Source: Sipunculus nudus (Eukaryota; Annelida; Sipuncula; Golfingiida; Sipunculidae). Taken from it: a DNA stretch of 64,000 bases. The notes under the pieces are model-generated. The model saw only the letters and a list, made by a program, of their open reading frames with translations. It did no database searches and was not told the DNA's origin. The DNA is taken from positions 53,840,659 to 53,904,658 of the forward strand of contig CM049313.1 in the NCBI GenBank assembly GCA_026874595.1. The letters run 5' to 3'. Shown in pieces: positions 47,563-59,821 of the stretch (its first letter is position 1; every line of letters starts with the position of its first letter). The position numbers and the translations under genes are program-made.

Positions 47563-50500
47563 TTAATCATCAGCTTTGCAAGAATAATTATCGCTGAGCT
47601 GCTTCCAACATTTGAAGATGATCAAATAGTATTTTATACTTGCTGTTTGCTGTGATTTCAGTAATGATATTTCTGATCCAGTTTATGTTTCATATTTTTT
47701 CAGGGATTTGTCACTGCATGATAAATTTGAAACTTTCATCCTGCTAAAATGAAAATAAGTGAATGGAAAAAAAATCTAACATCCATTGGCATTGTTGAAT
47801 TAGTTCATATTGTTTATGAATAAGGGATATTTAGTCTGTTTCATATACCATGTTAAAGAAAAATTAGAAAATATTGTTGTTTTGGTTATTTTTTATAATT
47901 AAAATATTGTTTTCAAGTGATAATTTGTTTAAATTATAGTGTTAGAACTTTGTCACTCTGAACTTATTCTGAGATACCTAAATGAATAACATACCTAGTG
48001 TCTGGATGTCTAATATTTAATGTATTAATATGTTTATGCTTTATCAGCACTGGTAATAGAGCATTGTTATGGAATATATTGTCCCATAATTAGTTGTTAA
48101 AAAAATCAAGGCTAAGCTTACTACCTTGGTAAGCACAAGATTGAAATATATGATGTTAGATAAGCTCTTGTGCCATTCCCACTCTCATACAAAGATGATT
48201 ATACTGCATGCAGCAAACAACAAAATGTTTAACACTCATATATATTTAATTTGTCCAGACAGACAGCATTTTTACAGTGACATTCCAAAATAGGGACCAC
48301 AAGGGCTAAATACTTGTTTAAAGTCAGCTTCAGAATCGTTAGAGTTTGTAAGGAAAGCACGTGTACAGTTTAAGAACAATATAATCTTCTGTTCTTGTGA
48401 GCAAAAAATGACCTCCAGATCAATTTCCCCTCAGCAGCTTGAGCAAACATGTTTTAATGAGAGTCTGGGAAAAGACTAATGGTCTCATGTATACTCAAGT
48501 CTCGCTGCTACGTTACATTCTGCTCATGTTGAGGTCTTCCCGCAGTGCCCTGGAGCCATTTTATTTTATTAAGAGCACACCCTGTGGGGCAAGATTTGAA
48601 GTACTTCCAAGCATTATCTTTGTTTGAGATTCTGTCATTAAAGGTGACATTAGTGGCTCCACCAGTATATCCTAATTAATACTATGATTATCCCAGGCTC
48701 TGTGGACTTGGCAACCTGACGCTGAGAATTAATAGATTAGTTCATAAAAAGGTCACGCACGTGTCTTACCAACCGTCTAGAGCAGTGATCAATGACGCAT
48801 CTGTAAGCAGCAACAGGAAACGTTAACTTTGATTGCTCGTTTCAGGGGGGGTTTAATATTCATTACTGTTAGATAAAAAAACACCCTCCCTGGACTTGAG
48901 ATGCCTGGCTTGTGTATTAATAACTAGCCTCATCTGTCTTCCCTCCTGGGCAGCTGTTTTTATGAGACTGAGGCTGGCAGTGATTTTAGGGGTGGACAGT
49001 TGAGCCAGTTTACCAACATGGAAATGGCGCCATGCTTAGAACTTGTTCACAGGTCAGAAAACTTGCTGGACCTGATACATTTTTACTTGGGAGTTTTCCA
49101 TTCTGCAGAGTAAATTTGGCAATTTACATACCTCCCCCAGATGGTGAAAGGTGTTATTTTATACATTTTGTTATTCAGTTAACTGTCAGCAATATTACAC
49201 AAAATATTCTGAACAGATCTTGATAAAATTTTATCCGACAGTATCCAACAATCCCTTAAAAATATCTGTGATCATCTGAATCATCATACTAAATTGTTCT
49301 AATGAAATATGATATGTGGCTTTTCTTTATAATAGAGCTGTTGATTGGTATTTTTGGGTGGCTTTGTTCTAGAGATGACTTGGGATGGGGTTGGTGTGCT
49401 GTGTTGAAGTGTGTCCACAGCACAGTTTCATGAGAATCCTGGCAGAGGTCTGTAATCATCTCTGAATACTTCTTGTTTCCGATGTTTCAAATAAAAATGT
49501 GATACAAATGAAGGAAAGGGCTTATGAACTGAAATGAAACTAGAAAACATACCCTGAAAACTATTTGAAAAATGCAAGTAATTAACAACTGGGGAAAAAA
49601 GTCCTACTTTTTAGAACATCTTTCCCACGGTTAAAAGAGAAAAGCCTTTTAGCATGTGCAAACCGTTCCATTAGTAGGCTGTTGATACCATAAATAAACT
49701 GAAAGATGTAACATTCAGAGAGCGGTTAACACCACACAAGGTAACCCATGCCATGTCACCTGGCAACAAGACTTAGGTTATAAGAATCCAGGAAGTTGCA
49801 GAATTTAAATTCTGTTACTCTTCACAATTCATTTCATCTTAAGTGAAGCTCTTCTTTATTAAGACCATTTTAGCATTGATGGAGAATGTTCAACAAATTT
49901 CGAGGAGTACCTCCTGGTGGCAGTGGATATAAATTACATAACAAATTTGGTTTATTTTTAGTAATATAATCAAATAATGGAAACTTTATCATGAGTATTT
50001 CTACAGTATGTCCTTGATCCAACAGAACTTATCAAATTCTCAAAATTTTGTAATGAAAATATTTAATTCAGAAATCTGTTCTTTTTTGACATACCTCCAT
50101 TACTTTTCTTTGAATACACAAAATGCTTGGAACAGCAAAAAAAAAAACTTTTTTACCCTCTACCCAGCCTTAAAAAAACCCTTGAACCAGCCTAAAAATG
50201 CCCTTACCCATTCTTAAAACCCTTTACCAAGCCTAGGAAAACTCCTTACCCAACCTTAAGTAACTCTTTATCAAGCCTCAAATCAACTCAACTCAGTCTT
50301 GGTAATGACCGAGTTTGAGGCCTCTAAGTATGTGAATGAACATGCTTTCTCCTCAAGAAGCAATTATCATGTCTCAAGTCCCAGATGAAAAAAAACCAGA
50401 TCTTTCTCATTGGACTGTGGTTCACAGGAACAGTATTGATTAAACAGATGTGTACATCACTCTATCCAAGGAAATTAGTTTAGGGAAAAAGCAAATTGCA

Positions 50501-50838
50501 AAAAAAAATTCACATTGACATGCTTAATTTTGATTTGTTCATCCTTCTGACCAAGCTTTCAATTGAAACCTGATCCTTAATATTTGATCTTATTTCATAA
50601 TGTCCTCCATTGTGGTACTATGGCATATTTTATGGAGAAAATTGAGCTTTAGTATAGTTTTATTAGGAAGTGCATTGGCCACATTTAATGTTCTCTTCTA
50701 AAATAAATAACATTCACTGAAAACTTTCAATATTGTCCACAACTTTAATATCATCCATAAAAAAATTTCATTTACTTTACACTTTACTTACCTAGTACCT
50801 ACAAAACTAATATTAAATGGTATGTAGATGATTAGGTC
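47563..50838. other. Intron sequence, no gene or repeat seen
   Basis: AT-rich intron. Near 50100-50310 there is a loose repetition of 'CCCTTACCCAGCCTTAAAA'-like phrases, too irregular to call an array. Confidence 0.45.
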
Positions 50839-52408
50839 CCTGCTTGACAAGCGGTACCCTATAGTGATCACTGTGTCAGTCTGTCCTTCCGTCAGTGACA
50901 CTTTCTTTCATGCATGATAACTCAACAACAACACACTGCAGCTTTCCCAAATTCACAGGGGTGATTGATACCTATGAGGGCTCCAGACCTATCAAATTTC
51001 AGACATGTCGGAATTCCAATATGGCTGCCACAGCCTAATTGCTGATTTTCTTTCGCACGCAATAACTCAACAACAACATACTGCAGCTTTCCCAAATTCG
51101 CATGGATGATAGATACCTATGAGGGCTCCATACCTGTAGAATTAAAGACCTGTTGGAATCCAATATGGCCGCTACAGCCCAATTGCTGATTTTCTTTCGC
51201 ATGCAATAACTCAACAACAACATACTGCAGCTTTCCCAAATTCACAGGGATCATTGGTGCCTATGAGGGCTCCTGGCCTGTTGAATTACAGACCTGTTGG
51301 AATTCAAATATGGCCACCAAAGCCCGATTGCTGATTTTCTTTCACATGCAATAACTCAACAACAACATACTGCAGCTTTCCCAAGTTCACAGGGATGATT
51401 GGTACCTATGAGGGCTCCAGACCTATCGAATTACAGACATGTAGGAATTACAATATGGCTGCCACAGCCAAATCGCTGATTTTCTTTTGTGCAAAATAAC
51501 TCAACAACAACATACTGCAGCTTTCCCAAATTCACAGGGATGATTGGTACCTATAAGGGCTCCTGGCCTGTTGAATTACACACCTGTCAGAAATCCAATA
51601 TGGCTGCCACAGCCCAATAACTGATTTTCTTTCACACGCAATAACTCCACAACAACATACTGCAGCTTTCCCAAGTTCACAGGGAGGATTCGTACCTATT
51701 AGGGCTACAGACCTATCGAATAACAGACATGTCGAAATTCCAATATGGCTGCCACAGCCCAATTGCTGAGTTTCTTTCGCGTGTGATTACTCAACAACAA
51801 CATACTGCAGCTTTCCCAAATTCACAGGGATGGTTGGTACCTATGAGGGCTCGACTCTTATTGAATTACAGACCTGTCGGAATTCATTATGGCTGCCGCA
51901 GCACGATCGCTGATTTTTTTTGTTGCACGATAACTCAAAAACAACATACTGCAGCTTTCCCAAATTCATGGGGATGGTTGGTACCTATGATGGCTCCAGA
52001 TCTATTGAATTACAGACCTATTGGAATTCCAATATGGCCACCACAGCCAGATCGCTGATTTTCTTTCCAATGCGATAACTCAACATCAACCTACTGCAGC
52101 TTTCCCAATTTCACAGGGATCATTGGTGCCTATGAGGGCTCCAGACCTATTGAATCACAGACTTGCTCAAAATCAAATATGGCTAACAGACTACATTCGG
52201 TGATTTTCTGTTGCACACATTATTTCAGACATATCTTCTTTAATAGCATTTGATCCAGTAGGTTTTTCTTCCTCATGCATATGGATAAAAACCTGTTTCT
52301 GTTTGTCATATTTTTCAAATTTGATTAAATTTTTCACCCATATGTAAACTAGTCCAGCACTAGCAGAAATGCTGGGCCCTCCGAGGACCATTGTCTGACC
52401 ACATTTAG
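50839..52408 (+). mobile_element. Element G2, in intron
   Basis: It has the same order as G1: GCTTGACAAGC and GTCCTTCCGTCAGTGACAC, nine or so units of about 145 bp (ACAGGGATGATTGGTACC type), then the unique tail (AAAACCTGTTTCTG, CATATGTAAACTAGTCCAGC, GGGCCCTC) and GGACCATTGTC shortly before TTTAG at 52408. Units are more divergent than in G1 and lack its strict A/B alternation, so this copy is older or less homogenised. Confidence 0.75.
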
Positions 52409-53261
52409 TTTATTTTAAAATAAATGGCACATATATTTATACTGCATGGTATTCATGAGACAAATTTAATCCTATAGAAAGTACTGGTAAATGTTTCGCT
52501 GCTTTCACAAAGAGCAGGAACAGCAAGTGTAGTTCCACTACCAAGTAAATACCTGGCCCATCCTGTGATACAACACTATAAAAACTGTCACAGGACTACT
52601 CACACAGCTGTTTGAGTGACTTCATTAAGGAATTTCCCTAGTAGGAAGGGGAGGTGTACAGAGTTCGATAAGTTTATTTAAATATTTATATTTAGGTGGA
52701 CCTACTAGGGTCCCCTGGAGTGCAAAACATTGATAAAAAAACTTTTTTTTAAATTTTTTTCATATTCATCTTCTGTATATTTTGTTACATTTGATCTTCA
52801 ATATATTTGGGCACAATATTAGTCCCAGGTGTAGGATTTGCACCTGATATTTATTTATATTTATTTTTGACCTCACTCCTAAGGTTATACACTCAATAGC
52901 CAATTCCCCGTTATCACTCAGTTGCATTCCATGGGGGAGGCTTTCAGTGATGGCTGGGCCATTGCATTCATCTACTTATATTTTAGTTTATCAGAATTAG
53001 CTATGTTATTAGTAATTGCGAAGTTATATTATTTGATAAGTGATCAAGATAAATTCTTTTAGTAGAAAAATGTGTCAGCTCTAGAGTGTAATAGTTTCTT
53101 CATAATTCCATATTGACATGTTTCACTGAAAAAAAATGAACTGCTTATACTTCTGATCATGATCATTTTAACATATATTCTCCCATCTGTGTCTACCAGA
53201 CCTACTGCAATGCAGTTATTGTCACTCTACCTTGGAAACTAACATCATGAACTGTTTGTAG
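52409..53261. other. Intron 3' part, nothing else seen
   Basis: Ordinary AT-rich intron leading to the acceptor at 53260-53261. Confidence 0.5.
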
Positions 53262-53433
53262 GTAAGATGTCTCCTGAACATATGGGGTGTAATGCTGTTT
53301 TTGCGCCTGTCATGGGTGGTGGGGCAGGCTGGGATAGGTTTTGCCGTGTTAATCATTCTCTTGGCTGGCGTGGTGACCACCCTCACTTCATTGTCCATGG
53401 CGGCCATTTGCACAAACGGAGAGGTCAAAGGAG
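53262..53433 (+). CDS. SLC12A2: SLC12 cotransporter exon: membrane segments 1 and 2
   Basis: This 172-nt exon is read in phase 0 from [20 protein letters not shown] to ICTNGEVKG, with one base carried over. Segment 1 contains [10 protein letters not shown], part of the Na+ and Cl- binding site in SLC12 structures. Segment 2 is the run [20 protein letters not shown]. The acceptor is tttgtag. The donor is GAG followed by gttggt, which departs from the usual gtragt at positions +3 and +4. The reading frame and the match to the family across the junction (GGGAYY after splicing) nevertheless support it. In vertebrate SLC12A1 the segment-2 region is encoded by alternative cassette exons; here it lies with segment 1 in one exon. 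Confidence 0.95.
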
Positions 53434-53864
53434 GTTGGTCAACTTTCACATTTTTGTCAGTTTCCATGTAGCAACAATATTAAAATAAACTGTTAATTTC
53501 ACTGGCAGTTATAATGTTCACAATTCAGTAGACATCTAAGTTTTAAATTATTACCTAATTAATGAAATATTTCCTGTGTATCTAAATGTTATGGTTCACA
53601 TGAAGAACATAATTAATTAATCCTTTCCTACAACAATAGCTGTATTACTGTATTACAGAATTTTACCTACTTTACCTATGAATTTATTCACAGAATTCTT
53701 TAAAAAAAATGATATGAATCCACAATTCGTTTACATCCTGTTTTGCATTAAAATGAAACTTGTTTTTTCATATATAGAATAAAAAATGATTAAATCATTC
53801 ATCATTAATTTGTATGAGATTCACTTTCTGAATTATATGCCTGTGCTTTTATTATTGCTTGCAG

Positions 53865-54004
53865 GTGGTGCTTATTACATGATTTCACGTAGTTTGGGAC
53901 CAGAGTTTGGTGGTGCTATTGGCCTTATTTTTTCCGTTGCCAATGCAGTTGCAGTTGCCATGTATGTTGTGGGCTTCTCAGAGACAATAAGAGATATTCT
54001 AAAG
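53865..54004 (+). CDS. SLC12A2: SLC12 cotransporter exon: segment 2-3 loop and segment 3
   Basis: This 140-nt exon enters in phase 1 and leaves in phase 0. It encodes [20 protein letters not shown], then a hydrophobic run ending [36 protein letters not shown] is close to a family signature. The Tyr in AMYVVGF corresponds to the K+-binding Tyr of NKCC structures, so K+ coupling should be retained. The acceptor (attgcttgcag) and donor (aaag then gtaaca) are acceptable. An unspliced frame runs on past the donor to 54127, but that extension is intron. Confidence 0.96.
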
Positions 54005-54192
54005 GTAACAGTTACTGTTACTCACCTTCTTATTCATATATTGATAACATATCAGACTCAGTGGTATGGAATGAGACAGCAGGTGTTTGAATCACATATG
54101 TTTGTCAGGCAGCTGCATAAAGTCTAGTGTTGTTAAAAGTGTACTTCCCAGACCCATAGAAACATGTCCAGAAAAACAAACACTAACTTTTT

Positions 54193-54842
54193 ATATGCCT
54201 GTCTATAATGGGACGTATTATGGTATACCTACTGTACGTCTGTTAACCTTTAGTGTTGATGCTATAACTTACTTGGGCTTTGATGGATATTCACAAAACT
54301 CACCATAGCTACTTAACAATAGATTATCTCACCTGAGTGCATATTTAATAAGGTCAGAGGTCCCTAGGCTACTTTGTGGTGTTGATGTGATTTCTTTAGA
54401 GGAATATGATGTATTTTGAAAAAACTGAAAAGAAATGTTAAACAATAAAATATCTCATCTAAGTTCAATTTCCAGCTAAAACCACACATATTAAGGAGGT
54501 CCAAGGTCACCAAACTTTGGAGGCATTATGGTGACTTACCAAAAACACTATGTTTTTTCATGAAACTCATTATACATATTAACCAGTAGAGTTCTCTCCT
54601 CAATTAAATTCAAGCAAAATTCATGCATATTTAATGAGGTCACTGATCACCACACTATGGTGGCGCCACCCAGACTTAACAAAAATCTTATGGATTTTCA
54701 TATAACTCATGATGAGCATTTATCAGTACAGTTTCTAACCTGAATTATATTCTGAGCAAATTCACGCATATTAAATGAGGTCAGAGGTCACAGAATATGC
54801 AGTGGACGTATTATGCTCCATTTGCGGTGCTCTTGTTCTTGA
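54193..54842 (+). mobile_element. Element H, short tandem-core element in intron
   Basis: It opens TATGCCTGTCTATAATGGGA then CGTATTATGGTATACC and closes near GTGGACGTATTATGCTCC. Between these are four worn units of about 145 bp (about 54303, 54447, 54590, 54735). Each has an ATCTCA.CTGA start, CATATTTAATGAGGTCA and an AGGTCA run. One perfect GGTGGCGCCACC is at 54659-54670. Exact ends are uncertain. Confidence 0.55.
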
Positions 54843-55260
54843 TATGAATTGTGTAATGCAAAATGTACGCAGACTGATTTGTGCATTACCATACCATATT
54901 GTGAATAGGTTCATCTTTTAATTTGCCTGGTGATACTCAGCCCAAATATTCAAAAATTTCCACTTGGCAGTGGAAGCAGAATGCCACCTTCTGCTGAAGG
55001 TCATTTCTGTTCAAAACAACCTTTTTCCTGTTAGGCACTACAGGACGGCTCGGACTAATTGTCTTAACCGTCAAACCTTGAAATAAAAATTTGTTAAATT
55101 TCAAGCAAGCACCTGTTTACATTTCTTTTCCTATCTTTAGAATTTTTAGCACAAATGGTCTTTTCTGTTCAGAATTTGAATGCAAGCCATGATACATAAA
55201 TAGAAAATTTGCATGTATTGTGTGGTGCATTGTTTTATCATCATAAACCTTCCTTGACAG
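54843..55260. other. Intron remainder
   Basis: Nothing recognised before the acceptor at 55259-55260. Confidence 0.45.
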
Positions 55261-55371
55261 GACCATGATTGTCTGATGGTTGATGAGATCAATGACGTGA
55301 GGATAATCGGAGTCATCACTGTGATCCTGCTGTTTGGTGTAACAATGGTCGGCATGGAGTGGGAGGCGAGG
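55261..55371 (+). CDS. SLC12A2: SLC12 cotransporter exon: membrane segment 4
   Basis: This 111-nt exon is phase 0 at both ends and encodes 37 residues, DHDCLMVDEINDVRIIG to GMEWEAR. The first 14 residues are a polar extracellular loop. The following RIIGVITVILLFGVTMVGM is membrane segment 4, and EWEAR leads into the short loop before segment 5. The acceptor is ccttgacag and the donor is agg followed by gtaagg. The loop sequence (DINDVRIIG type) matches SLC12A1/2/3 proteins in both position and length. Confidence 0.95.
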
Positions 55372-56242
55372 GTAAGGCTGTCAACCTGTCATTTATCTTG
55401 CTCACAAATGAAGGGAAGATGGTTTTGTTTAATAAATAATTTTCATGAAAACTTTACATATTACTGTTGTCCATCCCTTCCCCTCATGGGTATAGAAGTT
55501 TAAAGGGTTCAATTTTCAACAAGGTAACTAAATACCTACATTACATTTTATTTGAGAAACAGTTATTTAAAAAATGAGAATACTGTTACAGCCTACATTA
55601 TACAACATATAAATCCAATTTATGACAGTCAAGGTAATTGGTCGCATGCAAAAACAGTACAGTTGACAACTCCTGATTGGATTTTGCCTTGTAAACACAC
55701 TAAAATATATAACCAGGTAAAACAAAGGTGGCTGCTCATGCACATCTGATCTATCAGATCATTGTAAAGAGTCAAAATAATTGTGAAATATAAAATGGAG
55801 ATTTATTGTAAAATTCTTAATTGCCATAGTTGGCAGTCACTTCCATAAATAACTTTTGAGAAAATTATTGAAAATGATAAAATTTTCAGAAAATTATTTT
55901 GAAAAAATAAACAGGTGGATACAGGTTGGTGGAACATAATATATATTTTGTGTAATCTATATTTATTTATCTGTCATGATTCTTTGTGCCACAGAGATTT
56001 AATTCAAAGAAAATAACAGTTACTGGTATATATACTGTGCATGTATTGTTCATCCAGCCGGAGATTTAGGAACATTCCTCTCATTCAACCATATCTTGTT
56101 ACAGGAGCCTGTTGTAATGACGCATCTCACTTCACATTTCAGTAAAAAGAAAAATGTATATTTCCTTATATCAATTTTTACCTAACAACAATTAGATACA
56201 AAGACCTGTTTTCACTTGAGAACCATTCTTCTGATGAGTCTC

Positions 56243-56244
<2 letters not shown>
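55372..56244. other. Intron sequence, nothing seen
   Basis: AT-rich intron without recognisable elements. Confidence 0.45.
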
Positions 56245-56300
<56 letters not shown>

Positions 56301-56333
56301 TATAGATATATATAGATATATAGATATAGATAT

Positions 56334-56364
<31 letters not shown>

Positions 56365-56365
56365 C
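56245..56365 (+). repeat. (AT)n then (GATA)n microsatellite
   Basis: About 54 bases of alternating AT pass into TATAGATATAGA and then a (GATA)n run to 56365. It lies about 380 bp before the exon at 56749. Confidence 0.95.
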
Positions 56366-56385
56366 TGATACAAACCTGGGGTCAA

Positions 56386-56575
56386 TTCAAATTTTCAATT
56401 CCAATTCATTTCCATTTGACAATGAATCGGAAATGACTTCATCAATTCAGATCAATTTGATGCAGCCTATAAGCTGCAGTTCCAATTTAATTCAAATCTT
56501 TTCATTTTATTTTTTTTTTCAATTCAGTTCCAATTCATCCAATTTTCCCTTCAATTCCAATTCAATTCAGAATTG
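56386..56575 (+). repeat. Degenerate AATTC-rich repeat
   Basis: TTCAATTCCAATTCA-type words recur irregularly, an impure short-unit repeat beside the microsatellite. Confidence 0.75.
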
Positions 56576-56748
56576 ACCCAAGGTCTGGTAGGTATAAATA
56601 CAGAAATAATAAACCATTTATACATGATCTCTGTTCCTATGACCAACACCTGTTATTCTGTGCATGATTTATGTATTACCTGGTGTCTGTCTAGACTTGT
56701 ACATTGATTGTGTTATAATTTCTAATACCTTTTTTTTTTTTCATCCAG

Positions 56749-56860
56749 GCCCAGATAGGTCTCCTCTTCATCCTCCTTATCGCAATGGTAAATTTTGTGA
56801 TCGGGTCTTTCATCCCACCAAATGCTGACAAGAGCTCCAAAGGTTTCCTAGGCTATAGTG
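56749..56860 (+). CDS. SLC12A2: SLC12 cotransporter exon: membrane segment 5
   Basis: This 112-nt exon starts in phase 0 and ends with one base carried over. It encodes AQIGLLFILLIAMVNFVIGS followed by FIPPNADKSSKGFLGYSG. The hydrophobic run is segment 5; the Pro/Lys/Gly-rich tail is the loop to segment 6. The acceptor has a long T-run (ttttttttttcatccag) and the donor is gtaagt. The G carried over is completed by the next exon 5.8 kb away, which gives the expected YSGKIFTDN context. Confidence 0.95.
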
Positions 56861-57479
56861 GTAAGTTTATAATGCTGAGGCACCAGTCAAACCCTGCAGC
56901 TGACTGCAGTAGGTAACCCCACTTTCTTATATCAGAGGAGTGTACAGTTTAGATATATTTTCAATATTTTAACAGTCACTGGCATCGATGAAAGTATCTC
57001 CATCTTCTCGTCTTTGGGCAGCCAGTGTCAACAATCTGCTGCACATTGGGAGACTCCAGGTGTACTGTACCATCTTTGACCAAAGATGATCTGCTACCAT
57101 AGAGTATCCACACCCCCATTATAGGGCCATCATTATGGTGGAAAAACCACACCATTTCTGGCCAGATCCTGAATGCTACATATTATATTTACAGTTGTCA
57201 TTGGGATATTTACTGGTTCTGTGGTGGTGAACTTTTGGGAAAGACAGTTTGAAGTCTCTTAGATCTAGCACAGAAGTAGATCATTACAGCAGATTACTTT
57301 GTTGAGAGATGGTAACCGTACAATTATGAAGCCATTTAAAGTATATGAGATAAATATAATAAAAGAATAATAAACAGATCTAAGGAAACTTTCTGCCAGA
57401 TGCCCTGAACTCTACAGTGAACCCATTCAGTGTGAAGGAAAGTCACCTTCCCTCCCATATAAAGCTTTATTGAGTTTTT
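56861..57479. other. Intron 5' part, nothing seen
   Basis: No structure noted between the donor at 56861 and the start of B2. Confidence 0.45.
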
Positions 57480-59821
57480 AGCTCAGCTGACTATAAGTCA
57501 TCTAAGTTATAGTCATGGTCTGTCGTCTTTGTCCAGCCATCCATCATTTAACAAGGCACATTTTGAAACTGTTGGACCTACGAATCCAAAATTTTGCATA
57601 CAGTTAGATGTCCCCAAAATCCCCTTCCATACCGAAAAATTAGGTCACTAGGACTTCATTCCTTCGAGATATTAAGGAAAAAACCTCAATTTTCCATTAA
57701 AAACCCACTGTTACACTTCAAGGCTTCCTAATATAAAAACGACAGATCTGTCTTTGATCAGATTTCATATACATATTCCTCTATATATTTCCTATATACA
57801 TGCAAGAGATTATGTCTCTATTTTGTATTTTTTAAGTAATTGGCTGGAACATTATGCACTTTATGCAGGAAATATATTTACTCACTAAACATGACAATTT
57901 CTGAAGCTAGAAACTTATTTTCTGGGGTAAAACTTTATATATTCAAGATTCTATTTGTATAATGAAAATAAGATCTGAATGTTGACTTTTTTTTAAGTTA
58001 TTAGTTTATATAAAATCAATACCTTAAATGTTGCCCAGATTTTACAATAGCATGTTTTTTTCCTGTAACTGCTCTGGATTTAATTTTCACAGCATGTTTT
58101 CCTCATCATTTCATCTGTTAACATAAAAAATTTGAAACCAGTTGATGAAAAACTGTAGCCTTTATACAAGTTTTCAAGCACCATGTCACATATTGTATAC
58201 ATCAAGCTAGTGTTATGCAGTTTGCTAGAGCTCAGCTCCCCAGCTTCCCAGGCCAGCTCTCAATTACTAAAATTTGGCACACAGTTAAATGTCCCCGAAA
58301 TCCCCTATCATGCCAAGAATTTGGTCACTTGGACTTCATTTCTTCGAGATTTTAAGAAAAAACTTCAGTTTTCCATTAAAACCCCATTGTTAAACTTCAA
58401 GACCGCCTAATATCAAAACCACATATCATATATAATATACAAGTTCTTCTTTACATTCTCTGTGCACATGGCTAGAAATGATGTCAGTATTGCTTAATTG
58501 TTTTAAGTTATGGGCCTAAACATAATGCTCTTTGTAAAAAATCAAGAAATATATTTACTCCCTTAACATGAGAATTGATGAAGGAAGAGATTTCTTTTCA
58601 GGAATATAACATTATTTAATCAAGATTCAATTGTATATCAAAAATTAGTTCTGAATTTTTAAAATTTTATAAGTTATTACTATAAATATAAAATCAGTAC
58701 CTTTAAGTTTGCCAACTTTGACCATGGCATGTTTGTTTCCTGTAAGCACTGTTGATATATATTTCATGTCATGCACACATTAGGATTTCAGCTTGTTAGT
58801 TTTTGAAGCTGAAAGAAATAGGCCATTCATAAAAGTTTTATAAGACCTTGTCAGACCCAGGCTCTCCCTACCCCCTCTTTAGTCACCTGTATGTTGACCT
58901 TGTTGACCTTTCAGGAAATTATGCACGCTTGAGATGAGGCATACACAAGGGGGGGGGGGGTCGGAGGGGGCAGCCAGGCAGCTTATGGCTAGCCACAGTT
59001 GATCCAGGTGTCAAACCCAACTCACCAGTAGTTGTTTTGACCAACAACATAACAGTAAATTAATCAGTTTTATTGGTTTTTAAAAACAAATTTATGAAAA
59101 ATTAATAGAAAAAGAATGTGTTAGTTTGCTGAGTAACAAGAGATTAGGCCATCCTTAAAAATTTCTGTGTTGGGGCTAACATTGGTCCAAAAAAAGTCAT
59201 CAGGTAGGGAGGAAAAAAATATTTTTTTTAAAGGAGGATCTGGAGTTTACTACACCTTTTTTACCGGATATTAGCATATGCGAGGTTTATTTCAAATAAC
59301 ATACCCGTACTCAATTCATTCCTTGCCTCGATACCATTGAAACATGCACAACAAGGTATCTCTGAACAGATTTTGTGTTTTATTACAGGCTTAAAATCCT
59401 GTACTTGGGTTTAAAATGTTTTAGTACATGCTATGAACATGTACATGTCAAACATTCACGTATTTGAAAAGTTATCAAGTACTTTTCCAATAATGGTCAT
59501 GCATGTTATCATGGAAGCATTATAACTGATGTATATCCCATTGCACAGGTTTGCATTAGGCCGGTAAGCCTTGTTCTGGATCTCGCATGAATTTGCAGAC
59601 AATTTTATTTTGTGTTGTATGCGAGTGCCCGAATTGTAGGAATGAGTGCAGTTTGAGATTTCCTTTGCAAGTGAAGAGGTATAAGTAAGAAGGACGGTAA
59701 TAAATGAACTCTTTAGTAATGGTCAATGCCTAATAAGGTAGTAGAATATATAAAATTTTTATAAAATATATGTAAAACTGTAATTTTTGAAAGATGAAAC
59801 CATATATTGGATGTCGGTACC

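Noticed and set aside
53865..54127. Unspliced extension of the segment 3 exon to 54127
   Set aside because: The residues after ILK do not match the family, and a good donor lies at 54005; the next exon continues the family sequence.
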